A stretch of 64,000 bases of DNA. Origin: Platanthera guangdongensis (Eukaryota; Streptophyta; Magnoliopsida; Asparagales; Orchidaceae). The notes under the pieces were generated by a model. The model was not told where the DNA came from, did not search any database, and saw only the letters and a program-made list of their open reading frames with translations. Of the stretch, positions 35,716 through 50,700 are shown in pieces. The stretch is from the NCBI GenBank assembly GCA_039583875.1, contig CM077152.1, positions 19,269,059 to 19,333,058 on the forward strand, written 5' to 3'. How positions within the stretch are numbered: position 1 is the first letter of the stretch; every line of letters starts with the position of its first letter. Position numbers and translations under genes: made by a program.

Positions 35716-38700
35716 CACTCTCAAGTTGTAAAGTAATTTTTGGATTAATAAAAGTTTCTCTTTCTTTATTTTTTTCTTGCGCATATTATTGGCGTTATAT
35801 GTTTTGTGTATGTTATTAGAGCATGTCTGTGTTTTTGTGCATGTCACTCGGGCGCGTTTTTTCGGCTTATTGGCAATGATGGACCAATAAGACCTTGAAT
35901 GAAAAGGTTTGTCAATCTAAGTTAAGTGATAATTAAGGCAAGCTTGAGAAAATATATTAAAAACATATAATTTAAGTATTTTATCTTTTTATCAAAAAAA
36001 ATCTGGAATTAAATATTTCAATTTATAAATAATTATTTTTTTTTCAGGATTACTTAACAGTGAAAGAATTCATAGACTTTTGATCAAAGCCTCATGTATG
36101 AACTTTAAATCCAAGAGCCAAAGTTCATGAACCCCTTATTAGCCTCCTCTTTATTTTAAATTTGTAAGCTCCCTTCTTTTATTATATAAAAAATGACAAA
36201 CACAGTAAGTGACGGTCATGTTTCTCTCCCATCTACTTGACATTCACCAAAAAAATATCTTAAAGAAAAAAAAACAGCTAAACACTGAGTTCCATGCTAT
36301 GTTGTTCATATATAAGCTGTTATTTATATATAAAGGGGAAACACAGATTCAAGAAAACAATTAGGTCACAAAGAAGCTCTAGAAGCTTTTTTCAAAGATT
36401 ATATTTAAGTCTTAGAACGACATAAAAGCTAATGATCATCTTGTTCGCACATGCATTCACTAAAATTTCACTTCTAAAACATTCTAAATTAATAAAATAT
36501 GGAATAAGTTAGATTGTTACCATGCCCGTGCCTTGGAACATTAGGGTGTAGGTTGTCATGCAACGGACAATAGTTGCAGCAGTTTCAACCATCAACCTTA
36601 GTTTTAGGAGAAGCAGGTTCTGTGAAAGAATATACAATGGCTCTGCTAATAACTCCAAAATACAAGCAAATCCTGAGAATTCGTTAAAGCTGATGAGTAT
36701 TCAAATGCAAATAAAATATATAATCAAAACAAGGTAGATAAGGATCAAATGTAAGGAATGTAACAAATAAGATTACAGATGCTAAAAAAATAAATTCTAA
36801 ATAATCATTATTCCCCAAAAAATGGCAAATAAACTTTAAAAAATAACCATTAGTCCAAAAAAAATTTGACAAATAAACTTTGATGAAATAAACTCTGGTA
36901 ACTTAAACATATATTTTAAGAAAGTAAAGCTCCTAAATTTTGAGGTAAAATAATCAACAAATTAATCCTCTTCAATTTCAAATGATCACCCTATTTCAAA
37001 AAAAAAACTCATGCTGCATGCATAGATTTGCTAGGATGTATACTAATGCACTATGGGAATTAAAAATATGAGTACCAGATTTGCTAGGATTTATACTGAA
37101 GTAGATAGGAATAATGCTTACACAATCAATCAAGAAAGGCATTACTCATACATATACTTGAGTAAGGAGGAAACTTAAAAACAGAAAAAGACCATACTAC
37201 CCCAATCCGGGATTAATACACTAAGAACGACTTGGAATAAACTATATATATATTACAACTCTCCCCCTCAAGTCGGAAGGAAGATGTCGGTTATCCCAAG
37301 CTTTTGAATATCATCGGTAAACACATCACACCCCAAGCTTTTGGTAAACACATCGGCCAGTTGATTTTTGGAATGAACAAAAGGAGTGACAACTGTCTTT
37401 TTATCCAAGTGATATTTAATAAAGTGTCGATCAACCTCAACATGTTTTGTCCTGTTATGTGAGACTGGGTTATAAGCGATGCTAATAGCTGTATTATTAT
37501 CACAGAACAAGTAGAAAGGGGCTGTCTCAGAGAAACTCAGATCTTATAACACAGTACGCAGTCATGGCCCCCACATAAGCCTTGAGACATGGCACGATAT
37601 TTTGACTCTGCACTTGATCTAGCCACAACATTCTGCTTATTGGTACGCCATGTCACAAGGTTTCCACCAACAAAGGAACAGTATCTTGTCGTGGACTTTC
37701 TGTCATCACGGCATCCATCCCAATCAGCATCAGTAAAAACTTCAATCTTCAAGTTGTTATTTTTGGAGAATAAAATACCACGATCAGGGGCTTTCTTCAA
37801 ATATCGCGGCACGTGATAAGCAGCTTCTTGATGTCTGATCCTGGAAGAATGCATATATTTGCTAAGAATACCGACCGCAAACGTAATGTCAGGGCATGTG
37901 TGGGATAGATATCTAAGTTTTCAAACCAATCTTTGATAATGTGATACATCTGTGTGATCACCATCACGATCTTCCTCAATCATGAGATTTTTCTCCATAG
38001 GGGTGTTTGCAGGAACACAATCAAGCATACCAGTCTCCTTTACGAGATCCAATACGGATATAAAGATACCTTGCTCAGATCTAACCACCTTGATACCCGA
38101 GAAGTATCGTAATCTTCTCAAGTCTTTCACTTCAAATTCAACAGATAGGAGGATCTTAAGATTACCAATCTCTTGCGTGACATTTCCGGTAATCATAATA
38201 CCATCCACATAGACAATGAGAACCACAACCTTCTGTTCATGTCTCTGGATAAACATGGTATGATCAGATTGAACTTTCTTGTACCCAAACTTAAGCATAA
38301 CCGTGAGAAATCTCCAGAACCAGGCCCTAGGTGATTGCTTCAGGTCATATAAGGATTTCCTTAGGCGGTAGACAAGCCCTTCGGCTCCTTTCTTCACAAA
38401 ATCAGGAGGGAACTTCATGTACACCTCTTCATCAAGCTCACCGTGGAAGAACACATTCTTCATGTCCAGTTGATGAAGGTCCCAGACTCCCAGTCCAGGC
38501 AAGCAGCACATGATAACAATACCCGAATGGAGTCCATCTTTGCTTCAGGAGCAAAGGTCTCCTGATAATCAACTCCCTGAGTATGAGTGTATCCTTGAGC
38601 GACCAGACGTGCTTTATATCATTCCACCTTGCCATCTTATTTCTGCGTAACAGAGAAGACCCACCGGGAACCTATAGCTTTCTTTCCTTGAGGGAGAGAG

Positions 38701-41700
38701 AAAACATCTCGTGTGATTTTTGTCCAAGGCAAACATCTCATCTTGCATAGCCTGTGTCAAGCAGGTATTTCCAAAGCTTCCTGACATGTCTTAGTAATAA
38801 CGACTAGGGAAAGGGACGAAACAAAAACCTGATGAATCGGGGTAAGATGATGGTAAGCCACATGATTAGAAATATGATGTTGCATATAAGTAACTTTACC
38901 TTTCTTCAGCAATGCAAGAAGGATATGCAGATCGGCGTCATCAGAATCTGAGTCTGAAATTGGCACTGGTAAAGATGGAACTGTAGTAGCCTGTGTACCT
39001 GAACGACGGTGGTATACATGGGGAAAAGGAGAAATCGTTGTAGAGGAGTCTGGTACCGGGATAGGAGCTATGGTTACCGAAATAGAAGGAATGGAAGGGA
39101 CGGAAGGGAGAAGAGGAAAAGAAGCAGGAGTAGCATCCGCATCACCACGACTCTCCCCCTGACAAAAAAGGTGAGTCGAAGGCAGAAAATAGGATTCCCC
39201 CTCCTGGAAGGTGACATCCATGGTACAGAACATACACAGGGAAGGGGGGCGATAACAGCAATATCCTTTGGTCGTAGAAGAATGGTCAAAGAAGACACAA
39301 CGTTGAGGCCGAGGGTCAAGTTTGTCGTGATGGGGCTGGTGAACATGCATGAAACAGACACACCCAAAGACACGGGGTGTCAAACCACGCTGGAGGTGGA
39401 GAGACGAGCTAGAGGAATAATAAAAGAAAGGACACGAGAAGGAAGGCGGTTGATAAGGTGAGCAATAGTAAGTACCGCATCGCCCTAATAGGATTTCGGA
39501 AGATGCATAGTGCCTAGGAGACAGCGAGCAAACTCGAGGAGGTGCCGATTTTTATGTTCGGCCATTCCGTTCTGAGTAGAGGTGTGAACACACGTTTTCT
39601 GGTGGATGATACCGTGAGTGGTGAGGTAAGAGCCAAAGGTACCACGATCGTCGTACTCCCTCCAATCACTTTTAAGGACACGAATAGAGGCATTAAATTG
39701 GGTTTGCACCATTTTATGAAATGCTTGAAAGTAAGGAAAAACTCCATTTTTCTTTTACAACGAATAAACTCATGTAGTGCAAGAGAAGCGATCAATAAAA
39801 ATGACAAACCATCAAAAACCAGATAAAGATAAAATAGGGGACGGCCCCGAAACATCAAAATGTACAACAGCAAAAGGAATGCTACTAAGGGAAGAAAGAT
39901 GCGAAGAAGTACGCCGCACATGTTTAGACATATCACATATATCACAAGCAAAGTTCTGAAGAAAAGATAAAAATGCAGGAAATAATTTTTGCAGATAAAC
40001 GGAGGACAGATGTCCTAGACGCAGATGCAAGCGGCGAACATCATGAGTAGTAGCAGTAGAACTGGAAAGAGCCTGAGAGAGAAAATGGGTGTCCAGATAG
40101 TACAAGGCGTCACGGTTCCTACCACTGTCAATGTTCTGCTTCGCACTCAATTCTTAAAACACACGAGAATTAGAAAAAAAAAGTTATCGAGCAATTAAAG
40201 ATTTAGTAAAATTGTTGATGAAGAGTAAATTGCGAGAAAAGAAGGGAACATGAAGTACAGAGGGAAGAGAAATGGATGGAGAACAAGAGATGTTGCCTTT
40301 GTTCGCAATAGAGGACAAAGAATCGTTAGCAGAAATAATTTTATCTTTACCAGACAAAGGAGTATAAGAGAGAAAACCTGAGAAAGACTCAGTCATGTGG
40401 TGTGTAGCACCGGAGTCGAGCACCCATTCAGAAGGTGAGGTGGTGATTGCATGAGCACTAGGCATAGCAATGGTGGCAAGCGAAGTAGAACCTCCGGTGA
40501 CAGGATCAGACTGAGAGTGAAGGAGGCGACGAAAGGCATCTAATTCCTAAGTTGTAAGTGGCTGAAGCGGAACACTGAGACTCATCATGGACATCCGTAG
40601 TGTAAGCAGCATCATGAGAACGGTAACCACTATGTTTATGGCCCCCGCAGCCAGGTCCACGCCCACGCCCACGCCCACGCCCAGAAAGTGCCAGATGCGG
40701 ATGAAGTTTGAAATATACCTCCCGAGAGTGTCCCCTCGACCACAGTAATCACATGTGGACACAAAAATCCATGAGTGAGAATATGACCACGATCAACACT
40801 AGTTAGGGCGGAACGATCAGGAGGAGCCATAACACTGAAGGACTTGTGGCGGTCTTCACCACCTAGAACTATATTAAATGCCTCCTGAAGAAAGGGAAGA
40901 GGAGAGCGGAGGAGAACATGTGTCCATACCATATCAAATTATATATTCAAGCCCATCAAGAATACATGAAGACGGAAGCGATCCTCCTTTTTCTTTGACT
41001 GAATGGCATCAGCAGTACACGCATGAGTGAAATGCGCAAAGTAGTGCAAGCTCTTGATAAAGGCGCTCGAACTCCGAGAAGAATGATGAAACGGTCATCG
41101 ATCCTTGCCACAACTCCAAAATGCGACGAGTGAGCTCATAAACTTGGGTGGAATTGTCAATCTGAGAGTACGTTTAGCGAGCACGGGTCCAGATCTCGAA
41201 TGTCGAGTCCATCAGCATATAGCTCTGGTATACCTTAGGAGACATCGAATGCAGGAGCCAGAAGACAATTAGAGAATTGTCAGAATCTCAACGCTTCCAG
41301 GAGGGACCAGTCTTGAAGGGCTCCCTAATCATCCCATCAATATATCCAAACATCTGTTGGGTGTAAATGACATGTTGGGCAATGCGAGACCATTCAAGAT
41401 GATTTGTGTCGTTCAAGAGAACTGTGGTAATCTTCAAGGAGTTGAAGTGGCCATGAGACCGTTGAGGGTCACTCATTTGAGGCGGGATCACACCCGGAGA
41501 AGATATAGACAAATCAAGATCACCCATATTGGTAAAGAGAAAGGGAAAAGCTCTCAGATCAGCAGCATCTAAATAGCATTAGCATGTCGGGATCCATTAG
41601 GGGCAGCAGCATCAAGGCAGGCTGCAACAGCAAGGGGATATGACGGGATCGTCTGTCGGGAATCGTCGGCACCAGCAGTTGGGAGCATTGGCGGCGGCAA

Positions 41701-44700
41701 CAACAGCAATAGCAAAGAACGGCGGCGGCAAGCACAAACAGCGACGATGGAGAGCAGTCAGAGAAGAGGGGCGACGGAGAGCAGTGGCTTCACTAGAGAA
41801 CGGCGACAGCGGCCTCCTCAGCAACCGACAACAGCGTCAGTTCCGCCCATCAACCGCATCAGCGGGTCGAGCACGAACAGCCACTTAGACCTACGGATGG
41901 GAGGAAACGACCGATCGAGGAGACGTGAGAGAGCAACAAGACGATCGGGAGACGCGAGAGACACTGGGGCACGCGATTAGGTTTTCATCCTTTGATACCA
42001 AGTAGAGAGAAATAATGCTTACACAATCAATCAAGAGAGGCTTTACTCATACATATATTTGAGTAAGGAGGAAACCTAAAAACAGAAAAAGACCATACTA
42101 CCCCAATCAGGGTTTTATACACTAAGAACGACTTGGAATAAACTAAATATATATTACAACTATTAATGCACTGTGGGAATTAAAAATATGAGTACCATTT
42201 ATCAATAAAGCTCGTGCATATGGATCAGAAATAGCTGTTTGGAAAGAAATCTTCTCAATCCAGAAGTAAAGGCTGCACAGAACACAGGTAAAAATGACTC
42301 CAAAGGGAATAGTCAACCAAGCTATTCTCAGTAACTTTGCAGCATTTTCATCCATTAGCCCATCACTGCAATAAGGATGGATACCATTAATGCCAATAGA
42401 ATATTCTATCATATGTACATGTCATAAAGTTATAAGCACGACAAGTGCATCACAGTGGCTCTTTTAATGTAGAAGTGATATACAAAAAAATTAACTCATC
42501 CAGTAGCAAGAAGTACCATATATTTTGAGAAATATTAAGAATAAAAGAAGAAAACGACAAGAAGTACTGTGTTGATGCATAAAACAGATGCCTAGTAATA
42601 TTCTAATGAAATAAAAATGTGAGAGTAATCAATCTCATAGATCAAGTTCACAACAACTAAGTGCTCAACGAGAGGAATGACATGTGATGATTAACTTTGC
42701 TACTAAGAATCCTTTTATAAAACTGCAAGTCTTTTTCAGCTATTAAGCTAAAAAAACATTCAAACATGGCATAAGTGTCTTGGTCATATTGGACAAGACA
42801 CACGGGATGAATCTGTAGGTGGAAGACGGGTAATACCCGAATCCTAAATGAAAAGCATCGAGCATGTGATGAATGCAATGGACATACGACAAACCCTGAA
42901 ATGATCATGCATATGAGAGCAAGCAGACAACACGTGATCGATGACGGGAAATCTCACAACATAAATCTTACCTTGATGCAAATGCAATGCAACAACCCAC
43001 TCATGCTATTAATCCGGACTGAGTAATTAATTAAATAACAAAATTATAAACTTGCATAAAACAATCATAACTGATTACAAGTGATTCAAAGCAGGTGACA
43101 AGCAATAACTGTCCATAATAGAGAGTGCTTAAATTTTGAATATTATGAGAATAAGACGTACCGGATCATTGAAAGGCATAAGTTCAGCAAAATACAACTA
43201 GAAATAACCGTGAGCATCCACTCAATATAAAGAAAATGAAAACTAAATGTAAAGATTCGCCAAGAGATTGTCATTGGCGCTGGATGGTAGTGGGGTGGTA
43301 GATCCAGTGATTGGAATGACAAGGAGGATATCCCGGAAGTGGTAGTGATAGTTGGAGGAAGATCCTAGAAAGGGATCAGCAGCTGGAAGGGTTTTCATGG
43401 ATGGAGAAGGCGGTAGGAGGTAGATCCGAGGAAGGGATCAGCGGTTGGAAGGTTCCTGTGAGCGGGAAAGGCGTTAGGTGGCGGATCAGAGGAAGGGATT
43501 GGTGGCTGAACATGGAGGGGAAGGCGGAAGGAGGTGGATCCGACGGCCAACAATGGAGGCAAGGTTGCAGGAACCACGAAATGTGGTTGTCGGTGTTGTG
43601 GAGGGCGAAGGAAGTGATTATGAGCTCAGGACTGGGCGTCATGGCTAGATGGTCTCCAGCGAGGTTGTAGAAGGTCGAAGGTGACGGGAGGAGGTGATAA
43701 CGGGAGCTGTCGGGTGTCAGCACCGGGAGGAGTCGGGTGTCGGCACCCAAAGCGACCAAACAGACTTCAAAACACTTCGGTGAAAGAATTGATACCCCCC
43801 CCCCAAGACAAATGTAGAGTATATATAAAGAGGGGTAGGTTAAGCAGATAAGATGAATTGTATTGCAGGATCGGCTCCATTGCCATAAATGATGCACCGA
43901 CCATCTCTACCAATCTCTCCGACCCATAAGCATTCATCTATCAAGAATGGCGACTGTCATGCTCCTGGTGGGTGTAATGTCCACAAAGGTCACCGACCAC
44001 CACTAAAGGTCCCATACACGAAGTAAGCGGCCAAATGGGGCAAAAGTAAGATTACAGTGAAGGTTGGAGGTACATGAGAGATTGTGGTGAAGGTGGAGGC
44101 TGAAAGTGAAGACTGGAGGCCAAAAACTAGGTGAATCAACATCTAGAATCAAATACTCTATATTGAATACATGATGAATACCCATATTCCTAGGAATATC
44201 AAGCTCAAAAAATTGACTCAAACTCTATCATGACAACGCAAGAATCTATTCACCCAATATACAGATTCATAGTGAAAACCTCTCAAATAATGTGATAATC
44301 ATCACAAAATTACCTTCCTTGAGCATTTTCTCACTCAATTACCTTCCTTAATCATCACTCAATTACCCATGCAGGTTTTAAAATAATTTACTATTTAATA
44401 TAACTTTATGTCGGAGTGTGACATGCAAATAATGCAACAGAGGCAAAAGATGAATGAAAAACCCAACAGACTCACTAAATGCAGACTATACGTAATGGTG
44501 AAAGTTCCTAAAGATGGTGGTTTATCTGATGGTTTCTTGGGCGGGGTGTGGAAATACTCGTTGAGTGTACGACGAACACCCAAATGGCTAATTAAGAGAT
44601 CAACGGTGAGATACAGTAGCATGGAATGTCAAATGTCTCTCAAGGGACGTGAATCATCAGGGGGCTCACACGGTGGTGGATAGTAAAAGTTGTCACAGAT

Positions 44701-47700
44701 GCGATCTCCTAAAGGAATGTCAAATATAGTGACATAGGGATGTAACTCAGGATGTTCAATGGACAGTAAGTAAATTAACTGTGAATACGACTATCACTCG
44801 AATTGAGAAACCAAATCATTTGTATAAGGGCAAATGCTTCTCGAGGAGGGAGGCTCGGAAAATGGATTTCTCATGATCTAAAGGAAGGACTCGTCGCAAG
44901 GGTAAACAATAGTAAGATGATTCTCCAAATGAAAATTATCGACAATGATAAATTCATCGGGAACAGAAGAAACAACCACCACAAAGTCGATATTAAGCTC
45001 ACGAATCTCACTCACAACGTGACTCGGCACTACCACATTGTGAAGCACTGATGAAAAAGTTCTCAAGGGTGACCTAATGGTCAGGGCAGTATCTAAATCA
45101 ACACATGGGATACGGGAATAACGTGTAACTATAGCATCATTGGGTCGTTAGTACTTACTTTTGGTTGGAATCGCAAAAAATTAGTCAAAATCAAATGGCG
45201 GGCCACTCATCAGACAATGTACCTCACTTGAGTGAGATAAATCAATATCAGATATCACTTTTATCGTGTCAGACAAGACAAGAGTAGGCATAGTGGTGGC
45301 CTTAAAATGGGAAGGACTCATGCTGAGGAGGTCAAGGTGTGAATCAACTCAACTAACTCTAATGGATCTCAAGGACTGATCATAATAAAGGGAGAGCCAG
45401 TATGTTTTCTTGCTCGAGGGACTCTAGTTAGTAATAAGTCAACAAAGTATGTATCTCGGATCGAAGTCCATACCAAAATTGGGAAGTGGTCATTGATTGA
45501 TCCTCTCGGATGTCGCTCCGCACTATTAACTCATCAAAAGAATTTTTATACTAAGCGACGGGCATGGATCGTTGTCAAAGGGTAAATAATTACACGAGCA
45601 GGCGAGTCTGAATGATGTTGGCAAATACCTCTAACATAACATTTGTTTCATCTCCCAACTAGTGACACGAATAGGACGATCTTGCTCACGGGTCCTCTCA
45701 ATGACACGAAATGATGAATATCCCCTCGCCTGATATAGAAGTTTATGTTTCATAAATTTGATACGATGCTCGCCAAGAAAACAAAAAAATCGAGAAAATA
45801 TCTCATGTCCATGAGCCAATTACTAAAAGACTATGTACATGAATCAACAAACAATGGGGCAACATCACGAAACCTATACTCTAGATCTCTCTCGAAATGA
45901 TGATTCCCGTAGTAATCATCTCTAGGATAATCAAGTCATGATGAAGGCTCGACGCGGTCCGCACATGCGCGGGAAAGGGGACGATAATAATAACCATGGT
46001 AATCGTCTCTAGAATGGGGATGACAGTAATAACCATGGTGATCGTCTCTACAATAGTAGAATCGCGTCTAGGGGTTGACGCGATTACTGAAAGTGGGGTA
46101 CAGTGAATGGGAATAATCATTGTAGTAATATGGGGAGCTCGTCGAAGGGGCCCTATAAAATCAGTAATAGATAGACTTGGATCCTCAAATAGAGTAGAGG
46201 AAAGACGGTGATAACTAGTCACGAAGGAACTTATACACTCCATAATTGTGTATCAAAATAAAGCCCAAACCTAGTTTTAGTACCAATTTGGCACAGGACA
46301 AATCAATAGATGAAAAAGGCGTGATGCGCTAACCTAAATGAAAAGCAAGCGAGCACGTGATGGATGTTCAAACTCTGATGCAATGGACCTACAACAAACC
46401 CTATAATGATAATGCAGATGAGAGCAAGCAAACAACACATAATCGATGACTGGAAAGCTCGTAACATAAATCAAACTCTGATGCAAATGCAACAATCCCC
46501 TCACGTTATTAGTTTTGACAAATAATTAATTAAATAACAAAACTTTAAAGCTTGCACAAGACCATAATTAATTACAAGTGACTCAGAGCACATAATAAAC
46601 AATAACTATCAAAATGTAAGAGTGCTTAAAATATAAATATTATGCAATTAAGACATAAGAGATTGTTGAAAGGAATCTATCAAATAAGTTGAGCGAAATA
46701 TGGATAGAAGTAATTGTTGAGAGAGTCCAAAGCTTGTATGTATTACTCAAGTATGTTATTACAAGGAGAGAATACAAATATATAGGAGAGAGGAGAGAAG
46801 AATAAATCCTATACAAGATGTGGGACTAAAGAAAGAGGAGAAAGAAAATAAAGAAAGAGGAGAAAGAAAATAAAGAAAGAGGGCCAATAAATGGGCCTTT
46901 TACATGGGCTTTTCCAATACTCCCCCGCAAGCTGGAGCGTACAAGTCGTATGCGCCAAGCTTGGATAGGCACTGATAGAAGAGGGTACTAGGTAGAGCTT
47001 TGGTGAGGATGTCAGCGACCTGTTCAGTACCCGGAACATGCTTGAGCTCGATCTTCTTCATGTGGACTTTCTCTCGGATGAAATGACAATCTACCTCAAT
47101 ATGCTTCGTTCTTTCGTGAAAGACCGGGTTCTTAGCAATATGTATGGCAGCTTGACTGTCACATAGGAGGAGAGCTGGTGAAGATAGTTTAACCCCAAGG
47201 TCGGTAAGGAGACTCTCAATCCATGTGAGTTCAGAGAGCACAGCAGTCATTGCCCGATATTCTGCCTCTGCTGAGGATCGAGCAACCACTGCTTGTTTCT
47301 TGCTTCGCCAAGTAATCAGATGTCCTCCAAAATAGGTGCAAAAAACGCTAGTAGATCGTCGATCGTCGAGGGAGCCAGCATAGTCGGCATCAGAGTATGC
47401 CACTAGTGTAGGAATGGAAGATGAGATTTTGTATACAAGTCCTTGGCCATGAGCTGTCTTAAGATATCTGAGAATGCGTTCCACAGCCTGGAGATGAGAG
47501 CTTCGAGGAGAGTGCATATAGCGACTAACGAGTCCCACAGCGAAGGATATATCAGGTCTTGTAACGGTTAGGTAGATAAGTTTCCCAACTAGACGATGAT
47601 AATATTCTGGATTTTGTAGAAGAGAATCAGAATCCGAGCCCTGAGCACATAGTTTGTGATTTGCATCCATGGGAGTGTTAATAGGTTTGCAGCCAGAGTA

Positions 47701-50700
47701 GCCTGCATCATGAAGAAGATCTAGGCAATATTTTCGCTGAGAGAGAACCAGACCATCTGACCGTCTGGCCACTTCCAGACCGAGGAAGTACCGAAGATGT
47801 CCCAGATCTTTAGTTTGGAAGATGGAGCTCAGATGTAGCTTAACGGCATGTACCAAGTCATTTCCAGTAATAATGATGTCGTCGACATATACCAATAGGA
47901 GAACCGTACCCGTTGCCCGGTGGCGAGTAAACAAGGAGAAGTCAGCCGAGCTTCGAATGAAGCCAATTTCCCGGAGAGCGTTGCTGAACTTGTCGAACCA
48001 TGCCCGAGGGGATTGTTTGAGACCATATAGTGATTTGAGAAGCTGACAAACCCGTGACTCCCCCGTGGTCTCAAACCCGGGAGGTTGTTGCATGTAAACC
48101 GTTTCCTGAAGGTCGTCATTCAGGAAAGCGTTCTTGACGTCTAGTTGAAATAAGGGTCATTGGCGATGGACATCAACAGAAATGAGAATGTGCACCGTGT
48201 TGAGCTTAGCGACCGGAGAGAAAGTCTCGCCATAGTCGAGCCCCTGTTGCTGGGTGAAGCCACGAGCAACCAAACGAGCTTTGAGTCTATCAATGGTCCC
48301 ATCAGGAGCATGTTTGATGACGAGGACCCATTTGCACCCAACAGGTTTCTGGCCGGGAGGAAGGGGCACCAAGGTCCAAGTTTGGTTCGCCCAAAGAGCA
48401 GTCATCTCTTCTTCCATGGCAGCACGCCACCCAGGATGTTGAAGAGCGTCCTGTACAGAAGTAGGAATAGAGACCGAGGATAGTAAAGTAGCCAAGGTCT
48501 GAAGAGGTGGAGAGAGGCGATGTAGAGAAACATAGTTCGTCATCGGATGAGCGGTAGAGGCCGGCACCGGAGCAGCAGAACACGGAGAAGCCGAGGTCGA
48601 AGCCGACTGCATAGGAGCAACGGGAGGAAGAGGGCGACGAGTATAGACCCGAATAACGGGCGGCTGAGGAGGGTCAATGGTGGGAGGAGGCGGAGGGATG
48701 GTTGGAGGGGAGTGGACGGGGATCACCGGCCGTGGGATGGAGGGTGGTGGAGGAGGTGGTGGTAGAAGTGGTGGCAAAGGAGGAGGGAAGAAGGGTTGAT
48801 CCTCCCGGAAAGTAACATCAGTAGACACAGAGACCTTCCGGGTGACCGGGGAGTAGCACACATAGCCCTTTTGGGTGCGCGAGTAGCCGACGAAAATGTG
48901 TTTGGCCGCACGGGGATCCAGTTTGTCAAGAGGGGGGCCCAGGTTATGGGCAAAGCATGTACAGCCAAAAACCCTGGGTGTGAGAGGGAAGGCGGGTGCG
49001 GAGGGAAAAAGAAGGCTGAAGGGGGTAGCGTTCTGGAGAACCGGAGATGGGAGACGGTTGATAAGAAAACACGCAGTGGAAACCGCAAAGTTCCAGAAGA
49101 CTTTTGGAACGTGCATGTGAAGCATGAGGGAGCGAGCAACATCAAGCAAGTGGCGGTTCTTCCGTTCTGCGACCCCGTTTTGTTGAGGGGTGTAGGGACA
49201 AGAGGTCTGATGAACAATACCGAAGTTTGCGCAGAGAGTGGCAAACTCGTGGCTAGTGTATTCCAGGGCATTATCAGAACAGAAAGTTTTAATGGCGGTA
49301 GAGAATTGCGTAGGAGTTTCTAACACAAAAGCCTGAAAGACACGAGGAAGCTCAGAGCGATCATGTAGGAGATACAACCAGGTGGTGCGAGAGTAATCGT
49401 CAATAAAGGTTATAAAATAACGATAACCAGAGATGCTAGAAACTTTGTACGGTCCCCAAATATCAGAATGTATTAGATCAAAAGGAGCAGAGCTCCGAGT
49501 ACAATGTGCGGGATAAGAAGAACGAGGCTGTTTGCCAAGAATACAGGAATCACATTTAAAAACAGGAAGAGAGATGTCAGGAAGTGCCTTCTGGAGGATA
49601 GGTAGAGGGGCATGCCCAAGCCGACAATGCCAATCAGTAGAGGAAACCGAGGAAAGGGAGGTGGGAGAGACATCGAGGAGGTAGAGCCTGTTCTTCAGTC
49701 GACCCCTACCAATGGTAATTTGCGTCTGCCGATCTTGTATCAAAAAACCAGAAGAGGTGAAGGTGATATAGCAATTCATATCAGTAGTAATACGACCAAC
49801 AGAGAGTAAATTAAATGGTGAGACCGGCACATAAAGAACGGAACGAAGAGAGAGAGAGGGATGGAGGAAGAGATCAGCACATCCGGAGACCGGAACAATC
49901 GCGCCATTGGCCACAGTAATAGACTGGGGATGAGGAGCATCAGAGAATCGGGGCGGCTGCATGGAAGTGATGTGGTGGGTGGCTCCCGAGTCCAGGATCC
50001 AGCGAGATCCGGAGGAAAGACAGGCAGTACCTGTAGTGGAGGTGGAGACAATACCTGCAGGGGAGGTGGAGGCCATGGAAGCAGATGGAGGGTTGAGGAG
50101 CCCCTGGAGTTGTTGCAGTTGAAGGCGAAGAGCCTCAAGATCCGTACCAGTCGGAGGAGAGCTATCGGTAACAGCAGTTGTAGGCGGGCGAGGAGGGTAG
50201 CCATGTTTCTTGTGACAGACCGCTTCAGTATGGTCATCCCGGCCGCAGTAGGTGCACTTGGGCCGTCCGCGGCCACCACGGCCCCGCCCGCGGGAGCCCG
50301 TACGTCCACCCCGAGTAAAAGATGGTGGGGGAAGTAAAGGAGGAAGGGCCTGTTGAAGAAGGGTCGGCGAGGGTGGTGCAGCCGCCTCCGGTGGAGGTGG
50401 TACTCGAAGTAACATAGAGCAGACATCTGAGAAGAAAGGGGTAGTGGGTGAAGCCAGAACCTGGGCCCGGATACTGTGAAGGTGCGGCGGGACTCGAGCC
50501 ATAATCATAGCAATACAAACAGCCTCCTTCTGGGCGCGTTGAGCAGCGAGATCAGTAGTCGCGGGCTGGTGCTGAATCCAGGCCTCCGTTAGAGTTTTAG
50601 CACGGGCCACGAAGGAGGTCATGTCCAGAGCTTTGCCAACATCCAAAGCTTGAAGATCAGTGATGATGTCAAAAAGGTGCTGAAGGCTGTCCTTGCCCGA

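Larger units (their letters stand above)
31130..35783 (+). mobile_element. Ty1/copia element, 5' LTR and most of gag missing
   Basis: Plus-strand C/T-rich leader (~31130-32300), last residues of gag, protease, integrase, RT, RNase H, PPT (GCTTGCGGGGGAG, 35558-35570) and a 3' LTR beginning TGTTGG at 35571. Same clade as the copia elements at 13978 and 46715. No 5' LTR seen, so the left boundary is approximate. It lies only ~740 bases from exon 5 of RFT1. Confidence 0.75.
37100..42161 (-). mobile_element. full-length Ty1/copia element with both LTRs, decayed
   Basis: 161-bp LTRs at 37100-37260 and 42001-42161 differ at about ten positions by eye. PBS directly inside the right LTR and PPT (CTTGAGGGGGAG, 37272-37261) inside the left one set the termini. 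On the minus strand the LTR reads AGTTGTAAT...CTACT rather than TG...CA. No clean target duplication. Sits in RFT1 intron 4 in the same transcriptional sense as RFT1. Confidence 0.85.

Noticed and set aside
44395..44683. Overlapping frames of 75-91 codons on both strands
   Set aside because: Inside the decayed gypsy internal region, no similarity seen to gag, pol or host proteins.
46890..46919. Copia LTR starting at a hypothetical TG inside TATTGG
   Set aside because: The GTAAT duplication at the outer ends and PPT position fix the boundary at TA.
48547..49323. Plus-strand frames of 70-175 codons
   Set aside because: Antisense shadows of copia integrase and linker.
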